The notes: generated from the letters alone by a model not told the origin. 64,000 nucleotides of DNA from Gymnopus androsaceus JB14 (GCA_009733575.1 ML769691.1:1-64000), one strand, 5' to 3'; numbered from the stretch's first letter, positions 22,001 through 34,161 are shown. A program made the numbers and translations.

Positions 22001-22546
22001 ATAATGCTGAAAAAACACTCACTGTTAAATCAAACAACTACATGACCTCAAGATCTTAACCCTTTGTTGAGACATACGCACTCCTGAGCCTCCAACGATA
22101 AATCTTCTGCAAGATTGGAAGATTCCCAAACGTAGTTCATGTACGGCCCAATAAGACGAGGAATCACCTCGTTTTCCCAGCGTGCAGACTGCGCAAGCCT
22201 CTTGCGTGAATGAGGCGTTGGAACCACGAAGGTTTCGCCGCCATCTCCAAATACGTCATGAATGTTGTCATGAATGTTGCTGGAAGAGGAAACAGCTGCG
22301 GTCATACCCCTATTATTATTATTTGGACGCTCCAGGAAACCCACTTGACCACGAGGGATAGGAAGATGAGTGCGCTGGGAAAGGGTCTTGCCATTGGGTA
22401 GATAGACTATTGGTCTTGCACTTCTTTTCGTGGGTGAACTTGATCGAAGGAGAGCTCGGAAAGAGGGTGTAGGCCGAGCGTGGTGGGGTCTGCGCACCTA
22501 CGGGATCCTTTTGGAGGTCCTTTTTCGACAGTCGAAGGCGAGACAT
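19029..22546 (-). pseudogene. KDZ-family transposase, frameshifted
   Basis: Successive minus-strand blocks follow the KDZ order: a basic N-terminus and RWENEVIPRLIGPYMNYVWE (~22170); the CxC region TCACQTAPTQLMKRGLFGCAP; LAVDLRVLDFVTRLFLRI; WYNRLQQF; a catalytic Asp in LVCLDACFTQKN (~21275); HDRVLWLVNM; a second Asp in VGLLYDIACQ (~20825); FHAFGHGWPCQ; and the acidic motif LCDGEGCERFWH (~20650). Coiled-coil segments follow (20221-19727), with an acidic tail ending at 19029. Several joins look like introns (for example GTGAGT at about 20606). Others cannot be spliced in frame (22500, 21070 and the 20600 junction), so I call it a pseudogene. It would excise and insert the element by a DDE mechanism in the nucleus. 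Exact exon limits are uncertain. Confidence 0.85.
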
Positions 22547-22734
22547 TCTACGTTCACGGAGTAGAATGAGTAAAAAAAAACTGAGGAGAAAACGCGTTCA
22601 GTAACGCACGGGATGAACCAAAAACAGCGTGATAGTTTAACGTCGTTTTCGGACGTGATAACAATGAATGATGGCTTTTACATATTCTTTCATTATTCGA
22701 CGTTTTTGTGCAACAACGGAAACAAAGATATTGT

Positions 22735-23929
22735 TCATGGTGGCCTCAACCACACAGTTACATCCGTCTTGATGCTTAGACAAAATAGGTAGTAGTGACA
22801 TCGAATTGTGCTTGATATGTGCTTGATATAAGGATAGTCTAGATATAAGTATACTATCCAGTTCAAGTGCGAATCTAATATTAAAGAACTAATTTTTTTT
22901 CCCTTTGCGTCTCGTACACGTTCCACCAGATAAGCTTGTCTACGCTTTTTAGCTTCTTCAGACATACACCTATCCATGTGCTATAATTCTCAGCTTGTCA
23001 CCAAAAAGCTCCCCATGCTTCAATATCTCATACTCCGGGATGTCGTCAATTACAGATCGCAGTAGCGCTATGGTATTCTGGTGAATCACATGCAAACCAC
23101 CCTTGTCATGCTTCAGTAGCCATAGGCATAACTCCTTGCGGTCTGGTGAGTAATCGCCTTCGAAGGCAGGGCAGTCAACGTCCGGGAGCCTGGCTAAAGC
23201 TTCTAGTTCGAAGTCCATGCGCTTCAGGACCCAGTTGGCAATCTCGGGATCGCGATAAACGAGCTAGTGGGAGCAGAAAACGGAAGTAGTCATCCGTAGC
23301 AATATGATTGTCCGCTGATAAGTTGTCAACATATCCCCAACTTGGGAGCAAGGTGTCATCAACTGTATCGTTGAAATAAAAGAGATCGTTCGGGCCAGAT
23401 GTCGTCGAATTGAACTATGGGGGTCGGGATGATAGACAAAGGAAGAGGATTGAGTGGTTTGTAGGTGACCCTTGTAGTGAGAGGTTGGCGCAACTAGCAA
23501 GTAACCTGAGTAAGGCGCAAAAAATCTTTGAGAGTAATGAAACTGACCTTTTTCCCTGCTGAAGTCCTTTCCGCAAGGGCTTTCTGAGCAGCTCAACCGA
23601 CCTCCTAAACTCGAAGTCAGCGAAAACATGTAGCGCAATGAAAAGAGCACACCTTTCGACTCGATTGATCGTATGGCAAAACAGTCTTATTTGATTGACT
23701 GCAAGCTGTGGTTGAACATTCGAAAAGACATGGCAGATTGAGGTTCCAGTTCAAGTGCTAATTCGAGGTCCAATAGTGGTTTCATGAACCAAATCCCGCA
23801 CACTTCATTGTGCTCCAATTTTCGGGCAAGTGTGGCCAGTAGTTTAATGTCATTGCAGACGCTCAACAAATCAGACAATAGATCCCAAAAGGGCAAGTCA
23901 AAGCAGTTTATATCAACTTGATCAACCAC
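22735..23929 (-). pseudogene. Small unknown ORFs between transposase and KOW-like gene
   Basis: Three minus-strand pieces: 23929-23687 (VDINCFDLPFWDLLSDLLSV), an ORF in 23650-23264, and 23218-22970 (LARLPDVDCPAFEGDYSPDR, ending KLRIIAHG). A basic Lys/Arg segment follows in another frame (22977-22880, EEAKKRRQAYLVERVRDAKG). They may be exons of one small gene, but I could not join them with splice sites in frame. No domain is recognised. In particular I did not find the HxD...H motif of a TET/JBP dioxygenase, the published cargo of some KDZ elements. Confidence 0.35.
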
Positions 23930-24089
23930 TGTGCCATCAATTATGACAATTAATTTACTGAAAACATCAATCCTAGGGGTTCGGGGTTCTACAAGAAGCT
24001 ATTACAAAGATAAGCAATGATTATACAGTAGTTAGTTTTATATACATGGTTAGATACAACTTGATTGCTAGAGATACAGCGGTCAATAT

Positions 24090-27000
24090 TTAAGTTTGTC
24101 CAAGTGTTCCATCCCTGTCAGTAGATTCTCCATAAACAACTCCATTATCATCCAAGAAAAATCCATTTGTCCAGACATTATCACGCTGTTCCCGCAGTAC
24201 TGTCATCGCCGCATTACCTGCTGTCCTCTGCTCTCTGGATTCATGGACCTCCGCTAGTGAAGCACCACGCAAATGGAAGCAGGGATAGTCCGTCAGAATG
24301 GTGTCGATATACTTCCCGTTATCTTTTACTACGGAAACAGCTTGGATGGTCCACAGGGGATCACAAAAGTGCTCCATGTTGTTGCCGTAGTATTCCGAAG
24401 CACGACGAACTAGTTTCCCAATGTGGTCACCTTCACAGACGAGAAAAAGTCCAGCAGCCTTGAATGACTTTGTCACTCCATAGGAACGAAATCCCTCCAC
24501 AAGGTCCTGCACTTGAATTGGACGCTTGTGACCACTAGCACTGTATGCCTCCGTGAGGCCGTTTACGACTCGCAGACACACCCAGCAATCCTTCTTTTCA
24601 CCTTTGAAAGCAAGCAAAAGGTCATTGTCACCTAAGCCTTCCCGAAATACGAGGGTCGAGCAGCCAATGAATTAAGACAGAAGGTAACATGGTGTAGGTG
24701 AGGATGCACAGCGAAGAGATTGATGGATTCGTGCTGACTATCATTAATGTACAGGTTTGGAGTTTGGGACAATGCATCAGTGATCATTGAGTCGCCCAAG
24801 TAGTATAGTCCTGTCGTTTCATCCCGGATTAGGTCAACTCCTGCTTGCCTCAGCAACTCCTGGCGGTCGTTGATCCACTGCTGACGAGTCTTGTCGGATT
24901 GTGCAAGTAGCTCGTTGACAAAGACATGACGTTGTTGCATTTTTTGCTGGCATTCTTCTGCTCGCCAATCTCTCCTTCCGTAGGGTATACGCCTCTTTCT
25001 TGTCTTCCAAGGTATATTTTGGCACATATCCTTCCTTAAAATCATAATACGTAACGCCCTTCTGTTGGCTCTTCGTGCACTGTTCGCCCATGTAATCGTC
25101 GTGGATGAATCGGTGGTTGTCGCAGCGGCACAAAACAGTCGTAGTCGAACCACTCCCTCGGTGAATCTGTCATATTGGAAGTCTGGTACTCGAATGAGAA
25201 CTGCGATACCACTGATGCGTTTCTCGTCCTGTCTGACATCTTTAACCCATCTGCGAATACCCCTTGCGCTGAAGATGGCCGACTGGAGTGACCAGGATAT
25301 CCTCCCAAGGAGATTTTCCCGTGAAGTAGGGAAGATGTGGCAGCCCAGGCACTGCGGAACTAGAGGCTGTATCCAATTCCTGACTCTGATTTAAAACCAG
25401 ATTCAACAGGTTCGTAGGGATTGCTTGCTCATTGTTACCAATATAAAATTTAGCAAATGGCGGCCAGGGTATCAACGGAACAGCGATAGCGTTGAGGGAT
25501 AGATTGCGAAGAGTGTTTGGATGCAAGGAGAGTGTTGTTGCGATTTCGGGGATCCAAACGTCCACAGTCCGGTCGCTAATGGTTACTACCAATCCTTTGC
25601 TTTCCGCATAAGGGGACGAACTTCACTGTGAATCATGTTGACGACAGTGTTCTCAACCAGAGTATGTGTGATCTCCTTGATAGGTCGAACTCCTGCTAAT
25701 AACTGCACCGTATTGCCTACTCGCATCTTCTTTCGAAGAAAATGGTAAGGAACGGCTCGCTCTCTCTGGCTGACGAACTCAACGCGGTAGTGGAAAGGAT
25801 GCATCTCCAAGATTTTCCCTTGGCGCTGGGTGAGGTCCTCAATATCCAACTCACAGAAAACCTCTCGTGCGAATTCACTGGCCATGGTACCTCCGTCAAA
25901 GGGCACTGCTACAACCTCTTCGCCACATTCAAAAGACCAAGATGAGGGACGTGGCATCCAAGTTTTGAGGATCTCAGAACTGTCCAACTTGGAGAAAGAC
26001 ATCACAAGATCGTTCGGGAAGCGTCTCCGCCAATTGCAGAGTACTTATCCAATGGACAGTGAGAGCTAATCCCCTGCGAGTAGTTTGGCGCAAGAAAGTG
26101 ATTCGTTTACAATTGATCTCCTGGTGAGTGCAGGTGTCCGGATTATTGCAATGTTGAATGCACTCGAACTTGAGTTTGCATCCGAACTTATTGGCCAGCT
26201 GCACAAGTGCACCAGCACCAACCAGGTGAATGGGAGAGGGGCGAAGATGACTTAACCTTCTTCTTGGGTGGTTCAGCTGCAACTGACTCGGCACTGAGTT
26301 TGAAGTTCAGAAGTCTGAACCTGGAGACAAACAAAATCATTCACGCTGTTGAGTCAAGCTCATGATAGTCATCCTCGACAATAAGCCCGCAGTCTCCTTT
26401 ATAACGACCTCTCGTAGCCAGAACCCACATCCCAATTCGAAATTTATCTTTGCTGCGTTCGATGTGCCCAACCTTTATGAGCATTGAGGCCAACCACAAG
26501 ATGATGTTTCGGAAGTTGGAGAGTGGGGCTGTCGGCAATGAAAGGCACCTCGTAATGACTGCGAGAGTATGTTGACTCGGTGGTCTAACCAGGATGGACA
26601 TCACGAGGAGCGTTTGGATAGATGAATCCATCGCAAGTGTGTAGATAGCTCGCAATGACGTGGTTGCCTGGAAGCATGCTATGAGCCTGAATGTAGATAC
26701 CTCCGGCGAGTGCTGCCAAAGATGCGTTTCGGAGTATATCACGATTGACATAGCCAGTCTCGATGTCGTGGCAAATGCGTTGGACAATGGCTGTCTCTCG
26801 ACCTCTCTGTAACAAGATGTTAGCAAATGTACGACATTTAAACAACTAAAAGATTTTACCCTGCAACGAAACATTATAAATCCTGTATTCAAAGAGTTCG
26901 GCAGTACCGCCAGTGAGTACATTGACCCAAGAGCGAAACCGATTCCATTCAAATCTGCGGTCATCATCTTCCTCCTCCTGGTACGAGGCAGATACAGGAG

Positions 27001-27480
27001 CTGCGGGACCGTTTGGGCGGAATTGTGAGCCAGAGTAATGTGTGAGGATCTTGTCAAGATCACGATCCAGTTGCAGCCCATCGATGAATTCCTGCTGTGA
27101 ACCAGGATTAGCTGCGAAAGCCGCCTCCCAGGAAGCACCTGCGTCTACTGAAGTTTTGGATGCATGAGATGATTCCTCTGGTGATTCGGAGCGAGCTATA
27201 TGCCGCTTTTTGCAAGGGGATTCGGGGAGGAGTTCAGAGGGATGGGGAAGAGTGGCCAGATCATGAGTGTGGGACTCAATCTCGGCATTGATTTGCTCTA
27301 GGAGCAGGTCCAGCCTAGAGGGATCATTTGGCGAAGGGAGAGGGATAGCTTCAGCGGTCTGGCGTTTCCTGTTCTGAAAGGTCTAGCTCTGTTTCTTCGC
27401 TAGAATTTTCTTCCTCACTAATATCTTCATCGGCCTCGACAGATACGAACGTGCGGACCTTGGAATAGCGGAAGTATCAG
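24090..27480 (-). pseudogene. Spt5-like KOW-domain protein, degenerate
   Basis: Minus-strand blocks, in order: an acidic N-terminus (VRTFVSVEADEDISEEENSS, about 27460-27370); a Ser/Pro/Glu-rich linker; an NGN-like block (RGRETAIVQRICHDIETGYV) after an intron ending near 26817; a first KOW (FRIGMWVLATRGRYKGDCGL, ~26400); a second beta-rich module (KILEMHPFHYRVEFVSQRER, VGNTVQLLAG, 26000-25600); a third (VVTISDRTVDVWIPEIATTL); then a C-terminal block with LVCEGDHIGKLVRR. This order matches the expanded Spt5-like family of Agaricomycetes. True Spt5 is a transcription elongation factor; the role of these copies is unknown. Frames shift at several points (about 27360, 26590, 26300, 25250, 25130), not all explicable by introns. 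Family call moderate, intactness unlikely. Confidence 0.6.
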
Positions 27481-27822
27481 TGGGGCCCATATGTAGGTTG
27501 TTTTTACATACCAAATCAGCCTTTTGGGATTGCGAATACCCTGCCATGAACCTGAAATAGCTAAAGAGTGTTGGTCAGCTAAATGTTCTCCAGAACGCCT
27601 CCTGCCTCATTCAATGGGGCGACACATAGTTTCTCCATCTTTTTTTCACATTTTTTATGTTTATTTCACTTCTTACGCATTTTATGGCCTTGAGCCGTTC
27701 TTAAGCGTATTTCAATGATACATTATAGCTACGACTATGGTATAATGATAAATGACGAACAATAGAGCACTTACTGGATGTACTGGCAGCGTACGTGGAA
27801 GTTCAGGAGAAACTGAAAAAAG

Positions 27823-27908
27823 GTGACGTAACGTCACAGAGTCAGCGATACTCCGAGCGCCAACACTTGGTTACATAGTTGAGCGCTCGGAGTATCGCTG
27901 ACTCTGTG
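27823..27908. promoter_or_regulatory. Nested palindromes in the divergent promoter region
   Basis: GTGACGT-A-ACGTCAC (27823-27837) is a 15-bp palindrome with two inverted TGACGT (CRE/ATF-like bZIP) half-sites. It overlaps a perfect 26-bp inverted repeat: 27835-27860 pairs with 27883-27908 across a 22-nt loop. They lie between the start of the KOW-like gene (minus, ~27480) and the plus-strand gene (ATG 28378). The position suggests a shared control region; the function is inference. Confidence 0.6.
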
Positions 27909-28377
27909 GTATTATGTAACTCTTTCCATCTCTCCCGAACTCACCATCGACTGCTGTCCTTCGTAATGCGACTTCATTCAGCGAGTGAGTATTCTCTTCG
28001 TTTGTATTTCTACTAGTAGTAGCATAGCGTAAAACATTTAAATAAAGTAAGAAAACATATTTAAGTGGCTCAAGGCCATAAGAAAACGAAACAAAAATGC
28101 AGCGAGTTTGCATTACACTCTGCTGCGGCGCGATTTAGCTCAGCTTTTTTGCGCACAGCGTCCAAATTTTTCGTTCTGGAATTGGTATACAATAAGAATA
28201 TTGCTGAACGGACTTTTTATTTTATTGTTGTAGATTCTCATGCCCAGTGGCCACAACCATCAATAGCAAACAATGAACATGTCCAGGTCTCGCGTGAGCT
28301 TTATTTCTACACATCTGGTGACTTTTTACTGAATTATCTAGCCCGAAATTCGACTATTCACCCAAACCTTACCTGAC

Positions 28378-31300
28378 ATGCACAACACACGCCAGAACCG
28401 CACCCATACTCATCGACTTCATTCTGCTGGTACTGCCGATGACATTAGTCTATCTAATGTCAATGGTGGCGCCAAAGCAGCCAAAAAAGGGAAACCTCAG
28501 AAGAAAACCGCTCCCAGTGGCTCCAAATCTAAGCCTAAAGGAACCAGTAAAGCGCAGAAGGCCAATGTATGTATTCTCTAATCGATTTCATATTGCACTG
28601 TATTTAACGGTCTTTTTAAAAGGCGCCACAGGAAGACTCTGCCAGTCAACCTCCATCCCAAGTCCGAGTTATTCACCCAGCTCCTGCACCTCCATCTCCC
28701 ACCCGTGAGGAATCTCCTCCTGCAGTTTCATCTGCCACCCCCGAGAAAGTTCAATCTCCTCCTGCACCTCCGTCTGCCACCTACAAGAAAGTGCAATCTC
28801 CTCCTGCGACTCCGTCTCCCACCCCGACCAAGGCCAACTAAACAATTTTCCTCCTCAGATTAATCAATCCATTGACGAACAAGATCAGGAGGAGGTTGAG
28901 CAATGTGAAGTGGCTCGACTTGCAGCACTTCAGACTCGCAAGGCTCTGCAGGAACGCATCAGGTTTGCAGATACAGTTACTCGGATTGGCAGAGAGTATA
29001 TCCACAAAGCCAGAGCCACTCATCCCAGAGCCTCCATGGTCATCGAACGGAAGTTCTGGTGGGACGTTGAAGTAATAGCTCATCTCACCGAAGACGACGA
29101 TACAGTGGGTGGTCTCGAGGTTGTGACTGCTTATTACAAGGAAAACGCGCTGCCAGAACTGGAGTTTGGGAATTTCGAATTCGCGATGTGGGCTTACACG
29201 GCGGATGCGGAGGGCTACAAGGCTGTAGAGCAACACAATGTTGAGCTTCTCCGGACTCTTGTGATGCCCCACGCACGCCATATGGATTCAGAAGTATATT
29301 ATGAGCGATTTGGCGAGCTCTTTAGACTGGATTCGCTCGTTCTTGACCCCAAGGACTGTGTGGACAACAGGGCAGAGCTGTCAAAATTTTTAGAGCATCA
29401 GCAAGCGTTGCTTGAATGCCAACTTAAAAATAAGCCTGCTATTCTACAGTTTCTCGACGAATGCGCCGAACATGATTGTCAGAACCGTCTCGAGCAACAG
29501 CATCTTGATCAGAAACATCTCAAGCTTGAGCAACGCCTCGAGGCAACACTTCCTGAGCAAGCATATCGTATTGTGCTGCAGGAAGAAGAGGAACGCGTGG
29601 AGTGGAAACATCTGGAGCAGGAGCACCTGGAACAGAAGTGCATTGAGCAGAAATGTCGTCGTCAGGAGGAACAGGAGCAGGAGCGTCCTGAGTTTTATCG
29701 TCATCTACGGAGTTGTCAACAGCGGGAGCGAGAGCAGGACAAACCTGAGGAGTTGGGATCTGAAGGATAGGAAGTAGATCAGGACTCCATTTATGGTTCT
29801 AAGCTCAACAGCGTGGGCGACCTGACTCACAGCGATGAGGAAGATATACCTATTTGTTGTTGGTCTTTGAAACATCCCCGTCATTCGAAGGGCTCACTCA
29901 AGGTGGATTCCAACGATGCCAATAGTACTCTTTTTGACGGCAACAAAGATGAGGAAAATAGACCTCTCCGTCGTTTGAAGCGTCGCCATTCTATGGATAA
30001 CTCATCCGACCAAGAACCCGACGTAGGACATCAGGCCAAGGCCAAAGTAAAGCCAAAGCCAAGGGGAAAGGCCAAGGGGCAGAGTAAAGCAAAGGGGAAG
30101 TTGCCAGCTGAATGGAGAGATGTTGGTGATGAAGACGAGGAAAATATACCTCTTCGTCGTTTGTCAAACCGCCCCCGTTCATGGATAACTCATCCGACCA
30201 AGAACCTGGCGTAGGACAACAGGCTAAAGTGAAGCCAAGGCCAAGGGGGAAGTCCCAGGGGAAGCGGCCCTCTGAATGGAGAGGTATCAGAGCATCTGAC
30301 GGGTCAGCGGAAGACGATGCAGACAACAACGAAGACATTCCTTCCAATGACCCTTTGATGGCGAAAGGCCCTCTTCCCAAGTCCGTCAAGAATGAGATTG
30401 ATACTGCGCATGCCAAATTCAAGGCTGAGATTGCTGCAATTGCTCACAAATCTGGACGTGAGTTACAGAGCTGCTACAACTACCTCGATGCCAACAATCA
30501 GATACCCAGGGCCGCCAACTGCTTCAATATACCTCAAATTTGGTACGGAGTTCACGGCAAGAAACGTCATAAGCCTGGTGGTATGTTTATTTTTTTTCTT
30601 TCTTCTACATCAAGTTTATCCATTAAATTTTGTAGTTACTGCTTCCAAGTGGACAAAGATTGTAACGAAGGAATATTACGCCTTCCTACAAAACAATCTG
30701 TCTGAGGGCGAGTTCCACAACAATGAAGCTCACCGACATGTTCTCAAGGAACAATTCGAGTGGTACGAGACTAACATGGAGAACTTCATTGAGGCAAAGA
30801 AGAAGAAGGGAAAGGTGTCAAATTCGTTGCAGAAAATCATGCGCCCGTTCATCGCCCTGGTATGTATTAGCCATTCTCATTGTTTCTACTTCCTGGACTC
30901 ATGGGTTGGAATCTACAGGCTGAAAAGATTCATATTGAGACAGGCTATCATATTGGTGGGTATGCGATTCATGAAGACCACAAACCTCTCACCTGGGTTG
31001 TGACGACGGATCTCCAAAAGATTTGAGAAACTAGAGGGACGCAAATGCATGCCCAGGCTGCAGACTTGCGTGCTTTAGTTCAGTAAGTGACGGTGCATTC
31101 TTATTTTCTCTGGGACATGGGCACTGATTATGCATGACCTAGAACCCAACGAATGAAAGCTCGGGAAATTGATGCTGATCTCGACAAGCTGGCTGGGTTT
31201 CTTTGCAAGACTTCTGGCAATGAACGCGACCACTTGCGTATGCTTTTACCAAAAATCATCCTATTTGACGCAAGTAAGATATTTTATTTCGGCTTGATTC

Positions 31301-32394
31301 ATGGTGACTGACTTAACTGGATAGAATGACTTGTTGGCAACGATGGTGATTGCAGGGATCCCAACAAGCTTCAACTGACTCAATTTGTGAAGAATGCGTG
31401 GGAGTTCCATGTCTGTATTGTCAATTGGCCTGTGGGCGTTCCCTTCATCAAGTGTGGAGTCATGTCCAAGAAAGGGTTTTGACAAGGGTTCAACATGGTC
31501 CATGCTATCAGCTCGGCCGAACTCAGCGCTATTTGCAAAACTCGAGTGGTGTTACTTATTGCTCAGTCGGAAGGCAAGGACATTGAGGATCCTGGTGATT
31601 GCATGGAGATGGTATCCTGGGACAAAGGTCAGTTTCCTTTGACGTAAATAAATTGCATATCTCAAGTCTTTACAGAGGAGATTGATTTACCCATCGAGGA
31701 TCAGCACGACATAGCTGTGGTGACTGACACCAAGGGGAATGTAGTCATTTCAGTTTCTAACTCGCCAACGTACCAAGCAGCAATGGGAATAGAAGATCAG
31801 GAGGAAGAAGAAGAAGATCAGGGAGACAAAGATCTGACATTGTGGGCTGATAGCACTCCGCCTCCTCCGACCCGCCGACCAGTTTTGCGTGGACGTTCTC
31901 CAATTCCTGACTCATGTCCAGGTCCCCGTACACGCACTCCATCTCGTCCAACCCGCCGACCAGTTTCGTCTGTGAGACGTGGACGTTCTCCCATTCCCAA
32001 CTCATGTCCAGGTCCCTGTCCATGTCCGGTAGTAGCTTCTTGGGCTCCACCTTCAACCCGAACCGTTTCCCCAGTGAGACCAGCAGCAGCAGGACCTTCA
32101 CGTACATCTCAGACTCAATCCATTTCCCCAGCAAGACCACCTCCTCCAAGAGCTTCGCGCACATCTCATCCTCCGAGCAGACAGTCTGCTGCTCCTCCAT
32201 CACAACTGCCAGCTGCTTCACAAGCTTCTCAACCGCCGAGAGACGAAAGAGAAAGTGTTTGTGGAACTCGCAGGCCACTTTCACCTGTTGGGGAGGAATC
32301 GGAGCGGCCGACGAAACGACTCAAGCAGTCAAGTGTCCCAAAGCACCACAATGCCTTGCGCGATGCCTTGAAGAAGAAGCTGGGAACGCGGAAA
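28378..32394 (+). pseudogene. Large agaric-specific hypothetical gene, cargo of the transposon
   Basis: Exon 1 starts at ATG 28378 (basic, TRQNRTHTHRLHSAG). A GTATGT...AAG intron (28567-28621) leads to Ser/Pro repeats. A coiled-coil, Glu/Gln-rich block (about 28862-29767) ends at an in-frame TAG, then the frame continues. After a tandem-duplicated basic segment come GPLPKSVKNEIDTAHAKFKA, an intron at about 30580-30635, VTASKWTKIVTKEYYAFLQN, another intron at about 30861-30918, TGYHIGGYAIHEDHKPLTW and TQMHAQAADLRALVQ. The end has VNWPVGVPFIKCGV and a Ser/Pro/Arg-rich tail with a nuclear-signal-like PTKRLKQ, stopping at TAA 32394. This resembles an abundant unnamed agaric protein family. In-frame stops (29768, ~31023) and frame changes (28840, 30175, ~31500) indicate decay. 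Function unknown. Confidence 0.55.
29951..30290 (+). repeat. Two-unit coding tandem repeat (~180 bp)
   Basis: The stretch from GATGAGGAAAATAGACCTC to GAATGGAGAG appears twice in a row. Each unit encodes ENxPLRRL, then DNSSDQEP, then a Lys/Pro/Gly basic run. The second unit is in a shifted frame relative to the first, so an indel arose within or after the duplication. Confidence 0.6.
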
Positions 32395-32694
32395 TAAACT
32401 TGACGTTTTATTGACCATCTTATCTTGTTTAGTGGCTGACTGTATTGTCTTCGCTAGAATGTGTTTTGATTTTTGCTTGCTGTTGTAAATGAATGCTTAT
32501 GTTATTTTGTCATTGTGTACACCATAGTTGTATAGCTAACTGGTTTCTTGGTCTAATGTTCTCAGTTTACATGATTAAATTGTTTGCTTATGATATCTTT
32601 GTTGTATTCTGCTTATGCTTTATATGCCTAACATGTTATGCCGTTTATGTAGAAGTCAATGAATAGGTTCTATGTTTTGATTCCTTTGAAGTTA

Positions 32695-33492
32695 GCTACA
32701 TATTGGGAATCCCACATACTTAATTGGGTGGATATCCAGCTACCTTGTTACCTGGGAATCCCACATACTCAATTGAGTGGGATATCCAGCTACCCTGTTA
32801 CCTGGGAATCCCACATACTCAGGTGGATGGCATATCCAGCTACCCTGTTACCTGGGAATCCCACATACTCAGGTGGGTGGGATATCCAGTTACCTTGCTA
32901 CCTGGGAATCCCACATACTCAGGTGGGTGGGATATCCAGCTAACTTGTTACCTGGGAAACCCACATACTCAGGTGGGTGGGATATCCAATTACTAGCCTA
33001 CTTGGCAATCTTAACTTTGCTACTGAGGAGTGGGATATCTGTTGTATGTATGTAAGTCCATGCTAAGTTGAACGTTGCAATAATAAGACATAATAGTGAG
33101 GGGTTATTAAAGTAAATAAGATGTTTTTGTTCATAAAAAGGGAGTGATATATCTAGTATAATTGAAAAATGAATGGTATGTAGTAGCATTTAACAACAGA
33201 TGAAGGATATTCAAGGATTGGGATATTATATGCTGATGTAACAGTGCATCAAGAGACCTACTAATTGCAGGTAGGTAGGTAGATATGAATCTACACAAGA
33301 CAAGCAGGTAGAGCAGCTTCCTGAAAGAAGACCATGGATATCCCATGGATGTCCCATGGGTCTCCCATGCCAGGACCCCGGATACTTGGGTGATCCCAGA
33401 TGGGATATCCCGGGGATTTGACCCCTCTTAGGGCCAACTATTGGGTCAAAAGTTGAGCCTAACAAGGTACTTTTTAGTAGGTGACTGAAGTG
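32695..33492 (-). repeat. Right terminal inverted repeat with satellite end
   Basis: Reverse-complement partner of 18158-18970. Its inner end (32700-32995) has six ~53-bp units. The outer end finishes GTAGGTGACTGAAGTG at 33492 and is followed directly by GTGGTAT. About 300 bp between the cargo stop (32394) and this TIR hold no gene. Confidence 0.85.
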
Positions 33493-33592
33493 GTGGTATG
33501 ACTGACAAATTCCATCAGCAAAAATGCTCTGCACCTCAGAGAGCCTAGGCAATCTAAGCTTCCTAGGCTTCCTAGGCTACCTCAGGCTGCAA

Positions 33593-34161
33593 TAGACATG
33601 GGCATGAATGTCCATTCGAATGCATTTGACATTCATGATGTGAATATTCGTGCTCCAAATCTAGACATTCACATTTGAGTGCACATTTGCAGATATGAAT
33701 ATTTTAGGCAAATATTCAAATGTATTCACAAATGTCAGAATAAATAAATACATACATTATTATACATAATATAAAACACTACTAATATCTAAGCATATAA
33801 GTTCAAGTGCTAAGATATAAAGTGACCATGCCAAGGTCTGAACTCTAATGGACAGATGGTTTTGGTGTAGATCAGGGCCTCAGTTACATCACATACAAGG
33901 GGAACAATAAACAGGTATGCCATCTGGTTTTGCTTAAGGTATACAAATCATAATTATAGTATTATATGTGAAAATAAATTAATAAGGTGAAATAAGGTCA
34001 TGAATGTTGAAAACATTTGCCATTCCAAAACCAGACATTCACATTTGAATGTCCATTTGTGCAAATGTGAATGTTTACCCATCAAACATTCAACATTCGA
34101 ATGCCAAATGCGAATATATTCACAAATATTCGCAAATATTTGGCATCCGTGCCCATGTCTA
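33593..34161. mobile_element. hAT-like MITE, 569 bp
   Basis: The ends are TAGACATGGGCA and TGCCCATGTCTA. The flanks are GGCTGCAA (33585-33592) and GGCTGGAA (34162-34169), an 8-bp target duplication with one change, as for hAT elements. The interior is AT-rich with many ATTCACATTTG/CAAATGTGAAT inverted motifs and no coding capacity. Confidence 0.75.

Larger units (their letters stand above)
18158..33492. mobile_element. 15.3-kb KDZ-type DNA transposon with long TIRs and cargo genes
   Basis: Two inverted copies of a ~0.8-kb sequence mark the ends: 18158-18970 and, reversed, about 32695-33492. Both begin CACTTCAGTCACCTAC. Directly outside lies the same 7-mer in the same orientation, GTGGTAT (18151-18157 and 33493-33499), as expected for a target duplication. 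Inside are a KDZ (Kyakuja-Dileera-Zisupton) transposase on the minus strand, small minus-strand ORFs, an Spt5/KOW-like gene (minus) and a plus-strand gene of an unnamed agaric family. KDZ transposons are known from fungi, where some carry extra genes (TET/JBP dioxygenases in published cases). I saw no TET/JBP here. Frameshifts in all three genes suggest this copy is no longer autonomous. Zisupton-type elements are reported with 8-bp duplications, so the 7 bp here may be an 8-bp site with one change. Confidence 0.75.

Noticed and set aside
22735..23929. TET/JBP dioxygenase cargo in the KDZ element
   Set aside because: I looked because published KDZ elements carry such genes. No HxD...H...R pattern could be read on either strand here.
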